Part shown: positions 31,199 through 41,043 of the stretch, piece after piece
How positions within the stretch are numbered: position 1 is the stretch's first letter
How the letters are laid out: the number at the start of each line of letters is the position of its first letter
From: Symsagittifera roscoffensis
Taxonomy: Eukaryota > Xenacoelomorpha > Acoela > Convolutidae
Assembly: GCF_963678635.1 (NCBI RefSeq)
Contig: NC_087062.1
Location: 37,040,052-37,104,051 of the forward strand
Direction of reading: 5' to 3'
Length of the DNA: 64,000 nt
The notes under the pieces: generated by a model
Database searches by the model: none
What the model saw: the letters and a program-made list of their open reading frames with translations, nothing else
What the model was told of the DNA's origin: nothing
Program-made: the position numbers and the translations under genes

Positions 31199-33387
31199 GT
31201 AAACATGAAAGAGCCCGTGGAACTAGAACCGATGAAGAAAATCGAAGAAATAAGGAGGTTCTCAAACAAGAAACTGAGGCTCTGGAAGGAATCTATGGGA
31301 GCACTGCCGAAATCCAGCGAATACTCTGGACCAATCAGGAAGAAATCATACAGTTACGAATCCGGAACCATAGGGATAGCGTACAACCTTTCATAAATGA
31401 AGACATACGCGATTGCTTCTTTGATTATGAGCAAGAAGTGTTGCTAAGATTCTGGACGTCAATAATTGCAACGATAAGAAGCGCTACTAACCAGCTGACC
31501 AAGCTGGGACTAATCTTGGAGGAAAAAGTGACTGCACCTTCATTGCTAAAATCGGACAACCGAGTGGAGTTTGGATTGGGATTCTCGGACGAACTACTGA
31601 GAACGAGCTTAATGGTGGTACGGGAACTGATGAAACCATCATGGTGTCCTAGTCCAAACGCCGATTCTTTATTACGAGCGACACAAGGTGTACAGAGAGA
31701 ACTGAATTCAGACTGTAACTTGCGTGACCTGAACATCATCTATAATTTGATGAGAACAGCCTCTAAGAGCAACAGGGAAGACAAAGTAGAGTTGCCTGGC
31801 TGGGAGCCAGAGGACTGGCTCAAACCTGGTAGATGACTGGCAGAAATCTATGGATTGGAAGGTCACATCTGTGGAGGTCTGGATTGCGTAAAGACCCTGG
31901 AGAAGCAACACAAGCAATTGATGATATGGTTTGAAAACATTGTGATGAAGGCGAAAACAGAAACGGAACTGATTGCAGATTGCAATGGAGAAACCGAGGT
32001 GAATCTAGTGACTGCACTAGGATTCTACAGCATGTTTGGTTCTTTAGAGTCACTATTGAATTTAGAACAAAAGCATGACATGGTCACGGCCATCAGTGTA
32101 GAAGATTTTTCAGGAGTTTTGCAGACTGAGCAAAACCACATAGGAAAATGGAGGGAAGCGATCGAGGCGGAAATGAACATCCGGCACTGTGAAACTTATC
32201 GCAGACCGTCAGGAGCGCGATATTTGGTGGGATCGACATTGACTCCAATGTGCAAAAGCAGATACCCAGTGCATTTTGTAGCGGTGGATGTGAAAAGTAC
32301 GAAAACGATTGTGGATCCAGCCGTCTCTGTGCCAAAATGCGTAAGAATAGCGAGAATGTCAGAAAAATATTACGAGTTACTGTGCAAAATGTTGTCAGCA
32401 GTTCCGAAGAATACTAAAGAGGAATTGATATCGATACTGGGAAAGAAGTTCATGGGATACGCCAGTGGGAACTTCAGTGACTTTGAAAGACAAAAGCAGA
32501 GAGGATCAACAGTCACGGATTACAATGCAGTAGATGAGAATGATGAAGTCCGCAGAGTGATGATGGAAGTGGAACCACTACTGGACGCTTCGGGAAAACG
32601 TAAATGGAGGAGCATCATGTTAACACATGATGAGATTCCCTGCCATTGCCTGCTGCAAACATGGTGGTATCCCGGGCGTAGTAATTTGGTGTTGATCTGG
32701 GACTCTGGAGAGCTGCTCTACATGGGTTTACCAGACTCATCACGGCCCATAACAATAGTGATAGTGGGAGTTATGATGGCTATACGATGTCTGGAAGCTC
32801 ATCTGAAGGAGAACAAAAGACAGGAGGCACCAACGAGAGAACAATTGCAGAAATTGGATTGTCTAAAAGATTTAGATCTTTTTGAGACAACGTGCAAGAT
32901 TCTGAACATTCCGATGGAAAGGAAAAAGATATGGGCAAGGAGACGACTGATGCTATGGTTTAGAGCCAACATGACTGCATGGTTGTACGAGTATGCCAAG
33001 AAACATATGTCGAAGCACAGCAGAGTGTACAGTGTGTATCAGCTGGACATTGGAGCAGGAGCTTTTTAGCCAGCTTTTGTAACTCATCGGAATGCAGTGA
33101 CCACTGCCGTGAAGAGAATTTCTAGAACAAGTGAATGTGAGAGAAGGGAAAAGGAAGAGATGTTGAAGGAAGACTTAGAGAGAAAGGTGACGTTGTGCCT
33201 CCACAACAGCTTCTGCCGAAACAGATAGACTAACGTTGATCCTCTATTTAGTTGTAAACAAAGAGTAGAAGAGCAGAAGTGTTGGAGGACTGCTTTCAAC
33301 AGCGTCAGAATAGCTACCGACGTGTTGCAGGACACAGAGACTGAAAATGCGGAGTCCATGTCGCAGGAGGAAGATATGGAACATTGA
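31199..33387 (+). pseudogene. ORF-A C-terminal region, copy 1
   Basis: The real frame is 31,205-31,396 (GTIGIAYN), then shifts by one into a frame running to the end. That frame has stops TGA 31,834, TAG 33,067 and TAG at about 33,226, and a final TGA at 33,385. Blocks shared with ORF-B are KPSWCPSP, an HICGGLDC Cys pair, SVPKCVRIARMS, HDEIPCHCLLQTWWYP, DLFETTCKILNIP and CLHNSFCRNR. The Cys/His spacing suggests metal binding or disulfides, but no family fits. A short hydrophobic run (TIVIVGVMMAI) could be buried; a membrane segment is not convincing. Confidence 0.6.
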
Positions 33388-34205
33388 CAAAAGGCCGAAA
33401 AACAAGATGCAAAAAGAAAGAAAATTAGAAGAATTTAGAAGTTTTGGAACTTTTAAACGACGAACAAAGAAAGAAACAAAGAAGCGACACGAAAGAGAGG
33501 ATGTTAACACTCAGTTTTGTTTTATATTTGACAAGAGAAAACTCAAATGAGAAACAAAGCAACTAAGTTTGCAATTGAAACTGAAAAGAAAACACTTAGT
33601 TGAGTTTTGAAGGTTAGAGAATTTGCTGCATTTATAAATTTTCATTTTGATTTTTTAGTGGCTTTGGAGACACTTGCTATTTATTTAGAAAGGCTTGAGT
33701 GGAGAAAATATTAAAATATTCCAGCCTGCATGATTGTTTTTAATCAACTAGGATAACTGATCACTTTGTGGTGAAATGAAAATCTTGGGTAATCCCTTGA
33801 AGAGGGCGATTATTTCATTGTTTCTTCTAACCACAGATTTCCTTTTTTTAATATTCAGGACCTGTAACAACTAAATTTCCGAAGGGAAGAAGCGTAGTAG
33901 GATAATTTCAGTTTGTAGGTTGGCAGGACTGTCTTGCGTTCCTACACTTTTAAACCTAGAAGAAAAAGTTTTGAAAAGTCTAAAAAGATGTTTTATCTTA
34001 AGTATATCCTCGAAAGTGCAGATTGGTGAAAGAATTTGGAAGGCTATAATAGTGTAGTATGATGCCGTTTCTTTTCTGCAGTGAGTCGATATGACGTGGA
34101 TAAGAGTGATTTTGTGCATTTTGTAAATTCTGTTCGATGACACTGTACCATTCTGACGAAGACTACGAGACTCAATGAGGACATTGACCGGGCTGTCCGA
34201 GAGTG
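33388..34205 (+). other. AT-rich 3' flank of ORF-A
   Basis: No gene supported. It begins with Lys/Glu-coding-like purine-rich sequence and then turns AT-rich. A long-loop inverted repeat CAACTAAGT/ACTTAGTTG lies at 33,560-33,602. It is repeated at 39,283-40,118 with small indels. Confidence 0.4.
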
Positions 34206-35033
34206 TGTGACATTCGACCAGAATGTACGGAAATGCAATTTCGTATTCGAATTTTAATCGACCAGAAAAGAACATCTGATTTTGAAGATTGACGGTTTCA
34301 ACAGATTAGTGACGTTATTTGAACGATTAGACAAATTTTGAAGGTCAGAATTTTTTAAGTTTTTAAAATTTCAAATTGTGACGTCACATTTCTGAGAAAT
34401 GCTGAAACGGCCATTCTGGAGAAAAAGCAGAAGAAAAACACAACAACAATAGTTGCAGTAGAAAGGAATACGAAAGAAAAAACGGCAGATAACTGGAAAT
34501 TGTCAGAAACCGCTCCGAGTTTTAACGATTGTGTCGCTACAATTGTTACAGAGCAATTCAAGCGAACGGGGAAGGGTGTTGGGACAGCGTGTTCAGCCTT
34601 CCGGAAGAAAATAAGAGGGTTATTTCCACGGATTCCAGAATCCGGAGAGGTCTCGGGCGGAGAACTCAAACTGTTTTATATAAACTTTTAGCTTCCTGGT
34701 CATACCTTGAATTGAATTTAATTATCATCCCGATTCTTTTTCAGATAATGAAAAGCTACGAGTTGAGGGAAAGGGTTGATTCATTTTCGATGGAGATGAT
34801 GATTTTTATCTACTGATCAAAAACAAAAGTAATATAATAAATAGTAGTAGTCCTGTTTTTAGGAGTGACCTCGTGGTCTGGGCATACTGAGATCCAGCCA
34901 TAAGCTCACTATTTTTGAATATAATTAAGTTAATTCGAGTGTTTTGACCGAAGCCAGAAGCAGTAACGTTTTTGTCGACCCGATGTTAGAAAGACCACCA
35001 AAAGAACTGGCTTTGGCAGAGACGGTGAAAAGC
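34206..35033 (+). repeat. Repeat module R2, copy b
   Basis: Full-length R2 inside copy 1 of the large duplication. Its left flank differs from R2a, and the right flank (from CATGTAGAGC at 35,034) also differs, so R2 is a separate mobile or shuffled unit. Both stems are kept with single G-T pairs. Confidence 0.75.
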
Positions 35034-35180
35034 ATGTAGAGCTGTGTTTAGACGCTAGCCAGTCGTTTTATAACCTAGCTTTATTTTCCGTAGATATGTA
35101 CTTTCGGGCGAATAGTGGATCTCTTTCTAAAAACATGTCAGTATAATTACATGTCAGTACAATTACATGACCGAGGATAG

Positions 35181-35774
35181 TTGGCATGGTCTTTCTTGCC
35201 TCAAAAGTGCAGGAGATTCTCTAGGCATTCAAACTTGAATGCCCTTAAAAAGCAGATTTTATCTTCTTCTCACACTCCGTCGGTTTCAGAACCACGACAC
35301 CTCTACAGAACCGATCAGAAGCGACCAGACGGTTTGACGATCGTTCCATGCGCTGTTGGTAAACAGCTCTTGTGGGATGTAATGGTAGTAGACTCCTTAG
35401 CTCCTTGTAGGATTAATGCCGGGTCTTTTTGTAACCCTGGTACGGCTGCCAGTGAAGCGAAAGAGCAAAAACATGACAAGTATGAAGATCTTGTAGATGA
35501 TAGATATCTTTTTCAACCGCTATTTTTTGATATTCAGGGCGCGGCCGGCCCCAGCACAGAGTTTTTTTTGAGCAAGCTTTGTAAGAACCTAAGCATATGC
35601 ACTGAGGGACCCAGAGCATGCATCTTTTCAAAACAGAGAATCTGCCTGGCAATACAGATTGCGAACGCCGCTTGCGTACTCGGAACAATAAACGACAAAA
35701 TAACTTTAGACGAAATTTTTTATATGAAAACTTGCATATTATATTACTCGTGTCGAGTTGCGTGTTCTTATTGA
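35181..35774 (+). pseudogene. Fragment resembling a restriction-like endonuclease region of a retroelement protein
   Basis: 197 codons open, preceded by 35,034-35,180 without a gene. The middle reads QKRPDGLTIVPCAVGKQLLW then DVMVVDSLAP. A 'RPDG ... WDV' pair of this kind is what I associate with the PD-(D/E)xK-like C-terminal part of some retroelement reverse transcriptases. Next come EAKEQKHDKY, a Tyr/Phe block and QRICLAIQIANAACVLGT, a typical helical end. There is no RT upstream, so this is a truncated fossil, and the first aspartate is the only clear catalytic-type residue. Copy 2 is at 41,044-41,520. The family assignment rests on general resemblance. Confidence 0.4.
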
Positions 35775-36104
35775 AGAAACGTATGCCGTATCGATTTTAA
35801 TTGGAAAAGACTTCAATACTTGTCATCTTCTTCTATCATTATCACTTCCATATCTAGAAAATTCCAAGAATTTTGACTCAAATACGTGATGAAGGGACTC
35901 TCGACTGTAACCTCGGTTACTATGATACTTTTGACCTTCTGATTAAGAAGTATAATGTAAAAAAAGTGTCCCGAGATTTTATCCCACTCGACAAACGTGT
36001 CTGCCGAAAGGCCATGTCAATTTATGTTTTGTCATTTCTCAGACTTCGTAAATTGTTGGACCAATTAGGTCAAACAGTTCAAGTTTCAACTAAACGTTCA
36101 AACG
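35775..36104 (+). other. AT-rich segment with a short unrecognised frame
   Basis: A frame from 35,873 (MTQIRDEGTLDCNLGYYD...) stays open and is about as well preserved as its counterpart in copy 2 (41,736-41,984). That hints at old coding sequence, but I recognise nothing. The transposon insertion interrupts it at 36,104. Confidence 0.3.
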
Positions 36105-36558
36105 GTAACTTCCCAAATGGCATAACTCCCAAATGGCATAAAAATGGAAACTTTTCCCAAATGGCATAATTTTCAAGTTTTCATTGTAATTTCAACGTTT
36201 TCTATCAATTTCTATTTCGATCATTTTGTCAGGAACGAAAGCATGTGAACAAGATTTGGAAATAATTGCTTCCAAACAAATTTAAGCAACAGATTTGTCA
36301 AAAAAAAATACACCAGAAGAAGCTTATTAATAATCGCAAGCTTATGCTTCTTGCTTTTGATAAAAAATTGTACAAGTTTTTCACGATAAAATGTCAATCA
36401 ACTTTTCAATTGACAGTTTGACTAATTTTCTCACATTGTTCACGAAAAAATTGTTCTCGATTTTTCCAAATCAATTGTTGCATGAAACTTATGCCATTTG
36501 GGACATTTTTCATTTTTATGCCATTTGGGATTTATGCCATTTGAGACGTAATCCATTG
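36105..36558. mobile_element. 454-bp MITE-like element with 5-bp target duplication
   Basis: Flanked by AAACG (36,100-36,104 and 36,559-36,563). Each end carries three copies of TCCCAAATGGCATAA in opposite orientation. Left copies are at 36,111, 36,127 and 36,155; right (reverse) copies are at 36,489, 36,516 and 36,532. The spacings mirror each other (16 and 28 left, 27 and 16 right). Copy 2 of the large duplication has the uninterrupted site with a single AAACG (about 41,965). No coding capacity, so non-autonomous. The superfamily is not recognised. Confidence 0.85.
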
Positions 36559-36563
36559 AAACG

Positions 36564-37434
36564 TTTTTTTTTTAAATTAAACTTCAGATTCTCTAGGATA
36601 ACTGCGTTGTCTCCTAAATAATTTTCATGTTAAGTTGAATGCTCGCAAAGAATCATCAAAGAAGCAAACAATGATCGTTTGAATAACAGAGAAAATCAAG
36701 GACAGAAATTATTAAACTCAGAGCTCCTTGAAAGATTTCAAGAAATTCAAATTGCGAAAGACTTGAATAACTGTAACACTCGCCTGTTTAAGTCACATAT
36801 GAGGTTAAAGAAATATAGACCCTTTAACCATTTGCTCAAGAGTCAGGGACACTATCTCTTGTGTTTTCTACCTCGAACGGTCGGAGCCAGTTAGGTTCAC
36901 TTGCGACATGAGACTAAAACCCTCGTTACAGTTTAACGGCCACCACCAAAATACCCCTACTCTAGAAACTAAGAACGTCCCCATACTTAGGTCTCAAAAT
37001 ACCCAAAATCCGTATTTTTCAAGGTCAAACTTCCAAATATGACCGACTGGCACAAAACAAGAAATTCTTGGAGCAGGTTGAAAGTTTCGAATCGATCGCT
37101 TTTGGGAGCAAAAAAGGCGGTGAGGAAAACTAAATCAACTCGCTGTCAAATAAATCTTGAGTGTAGATTTTTTATACTTCCGTTTGTAAAATTGATCGTG
37201 GTTTACTGGGGTGCTGTAGGTGTGATTTTGCTGGTTTGAAAAGTTCTTCTTCAAAATCATGGCTGTTCTGATTATGTTTCTGACATTTGATGATAATAAA
37301 ACTACTTATGTCTCAATTATGTGAAATTACTTATGTCTCAAAACGACTTCTAAAAACCTTCTGGTCGAACAATGAGAGCGACAAGTGCACTTGGAAATTA
37401 GCGTGCAATTGTACGGCGAACAATTGCAGAAATA
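36564..37434 (+). other. AT-rich tail of duplication copy 1 and unique spacer
   Basis: 36,564-37,054 is repeated in copy 2 (about 41,968-42,414 and 43,021-43,074). It includes a short Lys/Asn-rich frame at 36,679-36,894 of unknown meaning. 37,055-37,434 is not repeated in the window and holds two imperfect ACTTATGTCTCAA repeats near 37,303 and 37,327. No gene supported. Confidence 0.35.
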
Positions 37435-37473
37435 GAACGAACGAAAGCCTTGCTCTTGCTAGCACTTTTGGAT

Positions 37474-38964
37474 ATGTATCAGAGCAAACCAATGTTAGTA
37501 AACATGAAAGAGCCCGTGGAACTAGAACCGATGAAGAAAATCGACGAAATAAGGAGGTTCTCAAACAAGGAACTGAGGCTCTCGAAGGAACCTATGGGAG
37601 CACTGCCAAAATTCAAAGAATACTGTGGACCAATCAGGACGAAATCATACAGTTACGTATCCGGAACCATAGGGATAAGGTACAACCCCTTCATAAATGA
37701 AGACATACGCGATTGCTTCTTTGATTATGAGCAAGCAGTGTTGCTAAGATTCTGGACGTCAAGATTTGCAACGATAAGAAGCGCTACTAACCAGGAGAAG
37801 CAACACAAGCAATTGATGATATTGTTTGAAAACATTGTGATGAAGGCGAAAACAGAAACGGAACTGACTGCAGGTTGCCATGGAGAAACCGAGGTGAATC
37901 TAACGACTGCACTAGGATTCTACAGCATGTTTGGTTCTTTAAAGTCACTATTGAATCCAGAACACAAGCATGAGATGGTCACGGCCATCAGCGTAGAAGT
38001 GTTTCCAGGAGTTTTGCAGACTGAGCAAAAGCACATAGGAAAGTGGAGGGAAGCGATCGAGGCGGAAATGAACATCCGGCACTGTGAAACTTATCGCAGA
38101 CCGTCAGGAGCGCGATATTTGGTGGGATCGACATTGACTCCAATGTGCAAAAGCAGATACCCAGTGCATTTTGTAGCGGTGGATGTGAAAAGTACGAAAA
38201 CGATTGTGGATCCAGCCGTCTCTGTGCCAAAATGCGTAAGAATAGCGAGAATGTCAGAAAAATATTACGAGTTACTGTGCAAAATGTTGTCAGCAGTTCC
38301 GAAGAATACTAAAGAGGAATTGATATCGATACTGGGAAAGAAGTTCATGGGATACGCCAGTGGGAACTTCAGTGACTTTGAAAGACAAAAGCAGAGAGGA
38401 TCAACAGTCACGGATTACAATGCAGTAGATGAGAATGATGAAGTCCGCAGAGTGATGATGGAAGTGGAACCACTACTGGACGCTTCGGGAAAACGTAAAT
38501 GGAGGAGCATCATGTTAACACATGATGAGATTCCCTGCCATTGCCTGCTGCAAACATGGTGGTATCCCGGGCGTAGTAATTTGGTGTTGATCTGGGACTC
38601 TGGAGAGCTGCTCTACATGGGTTTACCAGACTCATCACGGCCCATAACAATAGTGATAGTGGGAGTTATGATGGCTATACGATGTCTGGAAGCTCATCTG
38701 AAGGAGAACAAAAGACAGGAGGCACCAACGAGAGAACAATTGCAGAAATTGGATTGTCTAAAAGATTTAGATCTTTTTGAGACAACGTGCAAGATTCTGA
38801 ACATTCCGATGGAAAGGAAAAAGATATGGGCAAGGAGACGACTGATGCTATGGTTTAGAGCCAACATGACTGCATGGTTGTACGAGTATGCCAAGAAACA
38901 TATGTCGAAGCACAGCAGAGTGTACAGTGTGTATCAGCTGGACATTGGAGCAGGAGCTTTTTAG
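37474..38964 (+). CDS. ORF-A C-terminal region, copy 2: intact 496-codon frame
   Basis: ATG at 37,474, stop TAG at 38,962-38,964. Compared with copy 1 it has no frameshift at GIAYNP, a sense codon where copy 1 has a stop after YQSKPM, and lacks exactly 405 bp (135 codons) between ATNQ and EKQHKQ. The deletion keeps the frame but removes the KPSWCP and Cys-pair region. The rest (SVPKCVR, PCHCLLQ, DLFETTCK) is identical or nearly so. The final TAG is shared with copy 1, and homology to ORF-B continues past it, so the product would be C-terminally short. It may be a chance-preserved fragment; expression is unknown. Confidence 0.5.
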   Translation: MYQSKPMLVNMKEPVELEPMKKIDEIRRFSNKELRLSKEPMGALPKFKEYCGPIRTKSYSYVSGTIGIRYNPFINEDIRDCFFDYEQAVLLRFWTSRFATIRSATNQEKQHKQLMILFENIVMKAKTETELTAGCHGETEVNLTTALGFYSMFGSLKSLLNPEHKHEMVTAISVEVFPGVLQTEQKHIGKWREAIEAEMNIRHCETYRRPSGARYLVGSTLTPMCKSRYPVHFVAVDVKSTKTIVDPAVSVPKCVRIARMSEKYYELLCKMLSAVPKNTKEELISILGKKFMGYASGNFSDFERQKQRGSTVTDYNAVDENDEVRRVMMEVEPLLDASGKRKWRSIMLTHDEIPCHCLLQTWWYPGRSNLVLIWDSGELLYMGLPDSSRPITIVIVGVMMAIRCLEAHLKENKRQEAPTREQLQKLDCLKDLDLFETTCKILNIPMERKKIWARRRLMLWFRANMTAWLYEYAKKHMSKHSRVYSVYQLDIGAGAF

Positions 38965-39282
38965 CCAGCTTTTGTAACTCATCGGAATGCAGTGACCACT
39001 GCCGTGAAGAGAATTTCTAGAACAAGTGAATGTGAGAGAAGGGAAAAGGAAGAGATGTTGAAGGAAGACTTAGAGAGAAAGGTGACGTTGTGCCTCCACA
39101 ACAGCTTCTGCCGAAACAGATAGACTAACGTTGATCCTCTATTTAGTTGTAAACAAAGAGTAGAAGAGCAGAAGTGTTGGAGGACTGCTTTCAACAGCGT
39201 CAGAATAGCTACCGACGTGTTGCAGGACACAGAGACTGAAAATGCGGAGTCCATGTCGCAGGAGGAAGATATGGAACATTGA
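38965..39282 (+). pseudogene. C-terminal tail of ORF-A, copy 2
   Basis: In-frame continuation beyond TAG 38,962, with another TAG about 160 bp later and a final TGA at 39,280-39,282. It contains THRNAVTT and LCLHNSFCRNR, matching THSNAITT and LSLHNSFCLNR in ORF-B. Confidence 0.5.
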
Positions 39283-40118
39283 CAAAAGGCCGAAAAACAA
39301 GATGCAAAAAGAAAGAAAATTAGAAGAATTTAGAAGTTTTGGAACTTTTAAACGACGAACAAAGAAAGAAACAAAGAAGCGACGAAAGAGAGGATGTTAA
39401 CACTCAGTTTTGTTTTATATTTGACAAGAGAAAACTCAAATGAGAAACAAAGCAACTAAGTTTGCAATTGAAACTGAAAAGAAAACACTTAGTTGAGTTT
39501 TGAAGATTAGAGAATTTGCTGCATTTATAAATTTTCATTTTGATTTTTTAGTGGCTTTAGAGACACTTGCTATTTATTTAGAAACTCTTGAGTGGAGAAA
39601 ATATTAAAATATTCCAGCCTGCATGATTGTTTTTAATCAACTAGGATAACTGATCACTTTGTGGTGAAAAGAAAATCTTGGGTAATCTCGTGAAGGGGGA
39701 GATTATTTCATTGTTCCTTCTAACCACAGAGTTCCTTTTTTTTAATATTCAGCACCTGTAACAACTAAATTTCCGAAGGGAAGAAGCATAGTAGGATAAT
39801 TTCAGTTTGTGGGTTGGCAGGACTGTCCTGCGTTCCTACACTTTTAAACCTATGAGAAAAAGTTTTAAATCGAGACATAGACATTGGAAGTCTAAGAAGA
39901 TGTTTATCTTAAGTATATCCTCGAAAGTGCAGATTGGTGAAAAAATTTGGAAGTCTATAATAGTGTAGTATGATGCCGTTTATTTTCTGCAGTGAGTCGA
40001 TATGACGTGGATAAGGGTGATTTTGTGCATTTTGTAAATTCTGTTCGATGACACTGTACCATTTTGACGAAGACTACGAGACTCAATGAGGACATTGACC
40101 AGACTGTCCAAGAGTGTG
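39283..40118 (+). other. AT-rich 3' flank of ORF-A, copy 2
   Basis: Repeat of 33,388-34,205 with short indels (for example an inserted CGAGACATAGACATTGG-like string near 39,870). The CAACTAAGT/ACTTAGTTG pair is kept at about 39,454-39,497. No gene seen. Confidence 0.4.
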
Positions 40119-40895
40119 TGACATTCGACCAGAATGTACGGAAAGGCGATTTCGTTTTCGAATTTTAATCGATCAGAAAAGATCATCTGACCTGGAAGAT
40201 TGACGGTTTTAACAGATTAGTGACGTTATTTGAACGATTAGACAAATTGTGAAGGTCAGAATTTTCTGGTGTTTTAAGTTTTTAAAATATCAAATTGTGA
40301 CATCACATTTCTGAGAAATTCTGAAACGGCCATTCTGGAGAAAAAAGCAGAAGAAAAACACAACAACAATAGTTGCAGTAGAAAGGACTACGATAGAAAT
40401 AAAGGCAGATAACTGGAAATTGTCAGACACCGCTCCAAGCTGTAACGATTGTTTCGCTACAATCGTTACAGAGCAATTCACCCGAACGGGAAGGGTGTTG
40501 GGACAGCGTGTCCAGCCTTCCGGAAGGAAATAAGAGGGTTATTTCCACGAATTCCAGAATCCGGAGAGGTCTCGGGCGGAGAACTCAAACTGTTTTATCG
40601 GGCGGAGAACTCAAACTGCTACGAGTTGAGGGAAAGGGTTGATTCATTTTCGATGGAGATGATGATTTTTATCTACCGATCAAAAACAAAAGTAATTTAA
40701 TAAATAGTAGTAGCTCTGTTTTTAGGATAGACCTCGTGGTCTGGGCATACTGAGACCCAGCCATGAGCTAACTATTTTTGAATATAATTAAGTTAATTCG
40801 AGTGTTTTGACCGAAGCCAGAAGCAGTAACGTTTTTGTCGACCCGATGTTAGAAAGACCACCAAAAGAACTGGCTTTGGCAGAGACGGTGAAAAG
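40119..40895 (+). repeat. Repeat module R2, copy c
   Basis: R2 inside copy 2, with a deletion of about 70 bp after ACTCAAACTG and a short local duplication of GGGCGGAGAACTCAAACTG (near 40,575-40,618). The 12-13 bp hairpin at 40,440-40,471 is the longest of the three. Confidence 0.75.
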
Positions 40896-41043
40896 CATGT
40901 AGAGCTGTGTTTAGACGCTAGCCGGTCGTTTTATAACCTAGCTTTATTTTCCGTAGATATGTACTTTCGGGCGAATAGTGCATCTCTTTCTAAAAGCATG
41001 TCAGTATAATTACATGTCATTACAATTACATGACCGAGGATAG

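Larger units (their letters stand above)
23973..33387 (+). mobile_element. ORF-A: giant decayed ORF behind gypsy pol
   Basis: About 9.4 kb of coding-like sequence on the same strand as gypsy pol, starting 160 bp after it. It contains an SGNH hydrolase domain, a tandem duplicated middle domain, charged linkers and a large Cys-containing C-terminal region. The piece order matches ORF-B (minus strand, 56,851-64,000) throughout the overlap, which shows that it is one gene family and not chance frames. Many frameshifts. In-frame stops include 24,387 (TAG), 26,681 (TAA), 28,849 (TGA), 31,834 (TGA), 33,067 and about 33,226 (TAG). The final TGA is at 33,385. Ownership by the gypsy element is inferred from position. 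Confidence 0.6.
31136..37054 (+). repeat. Large direct duplication, copy 1
   Basis: Copy 1 of a direct repeat whose copy 2 is 37,435-43,074. It begins GAACGAACGAAA inside ORF-A and covers the ORF-A C-terminus, 3' flank, R2b, an endonuclease-like fragment and unknown AT-rich sequence, ending GACCGACTGGCACA. Differences: a 405-bp segment (31,495-31,899) is absent from copy 2, a 454-bp transposon is present only here, and a 606-bp segment is absent here. Confidence 0.85.

Noticed and set aside
32757-32790. Membrane segment in the ORF-A C-terminus (TIVIVGVMMAI)
   Set aside because: Too short and followed directly by charged helix. The ORF-B equivalent (TILVVSTLLAL) is likewise about 11 residues, so a buried strand or helix is more likely.
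14844-33387. Repeated in-frame TAG codons, suggesting stop-codon reassignment
   Set aside because: TGA and TAA also interrupt the same frames (15,239, 18,091, 26,681, 28,849, 31,834), together with many frameshifts. Plain decay explains it.
34206-40895. R2b and R2c as the two LTRs of one element
   Set aside because: The repeat extends far beyond R2 on both sides (31,136 and 37,435 starts). The pair is therefore explained by the large duplication.
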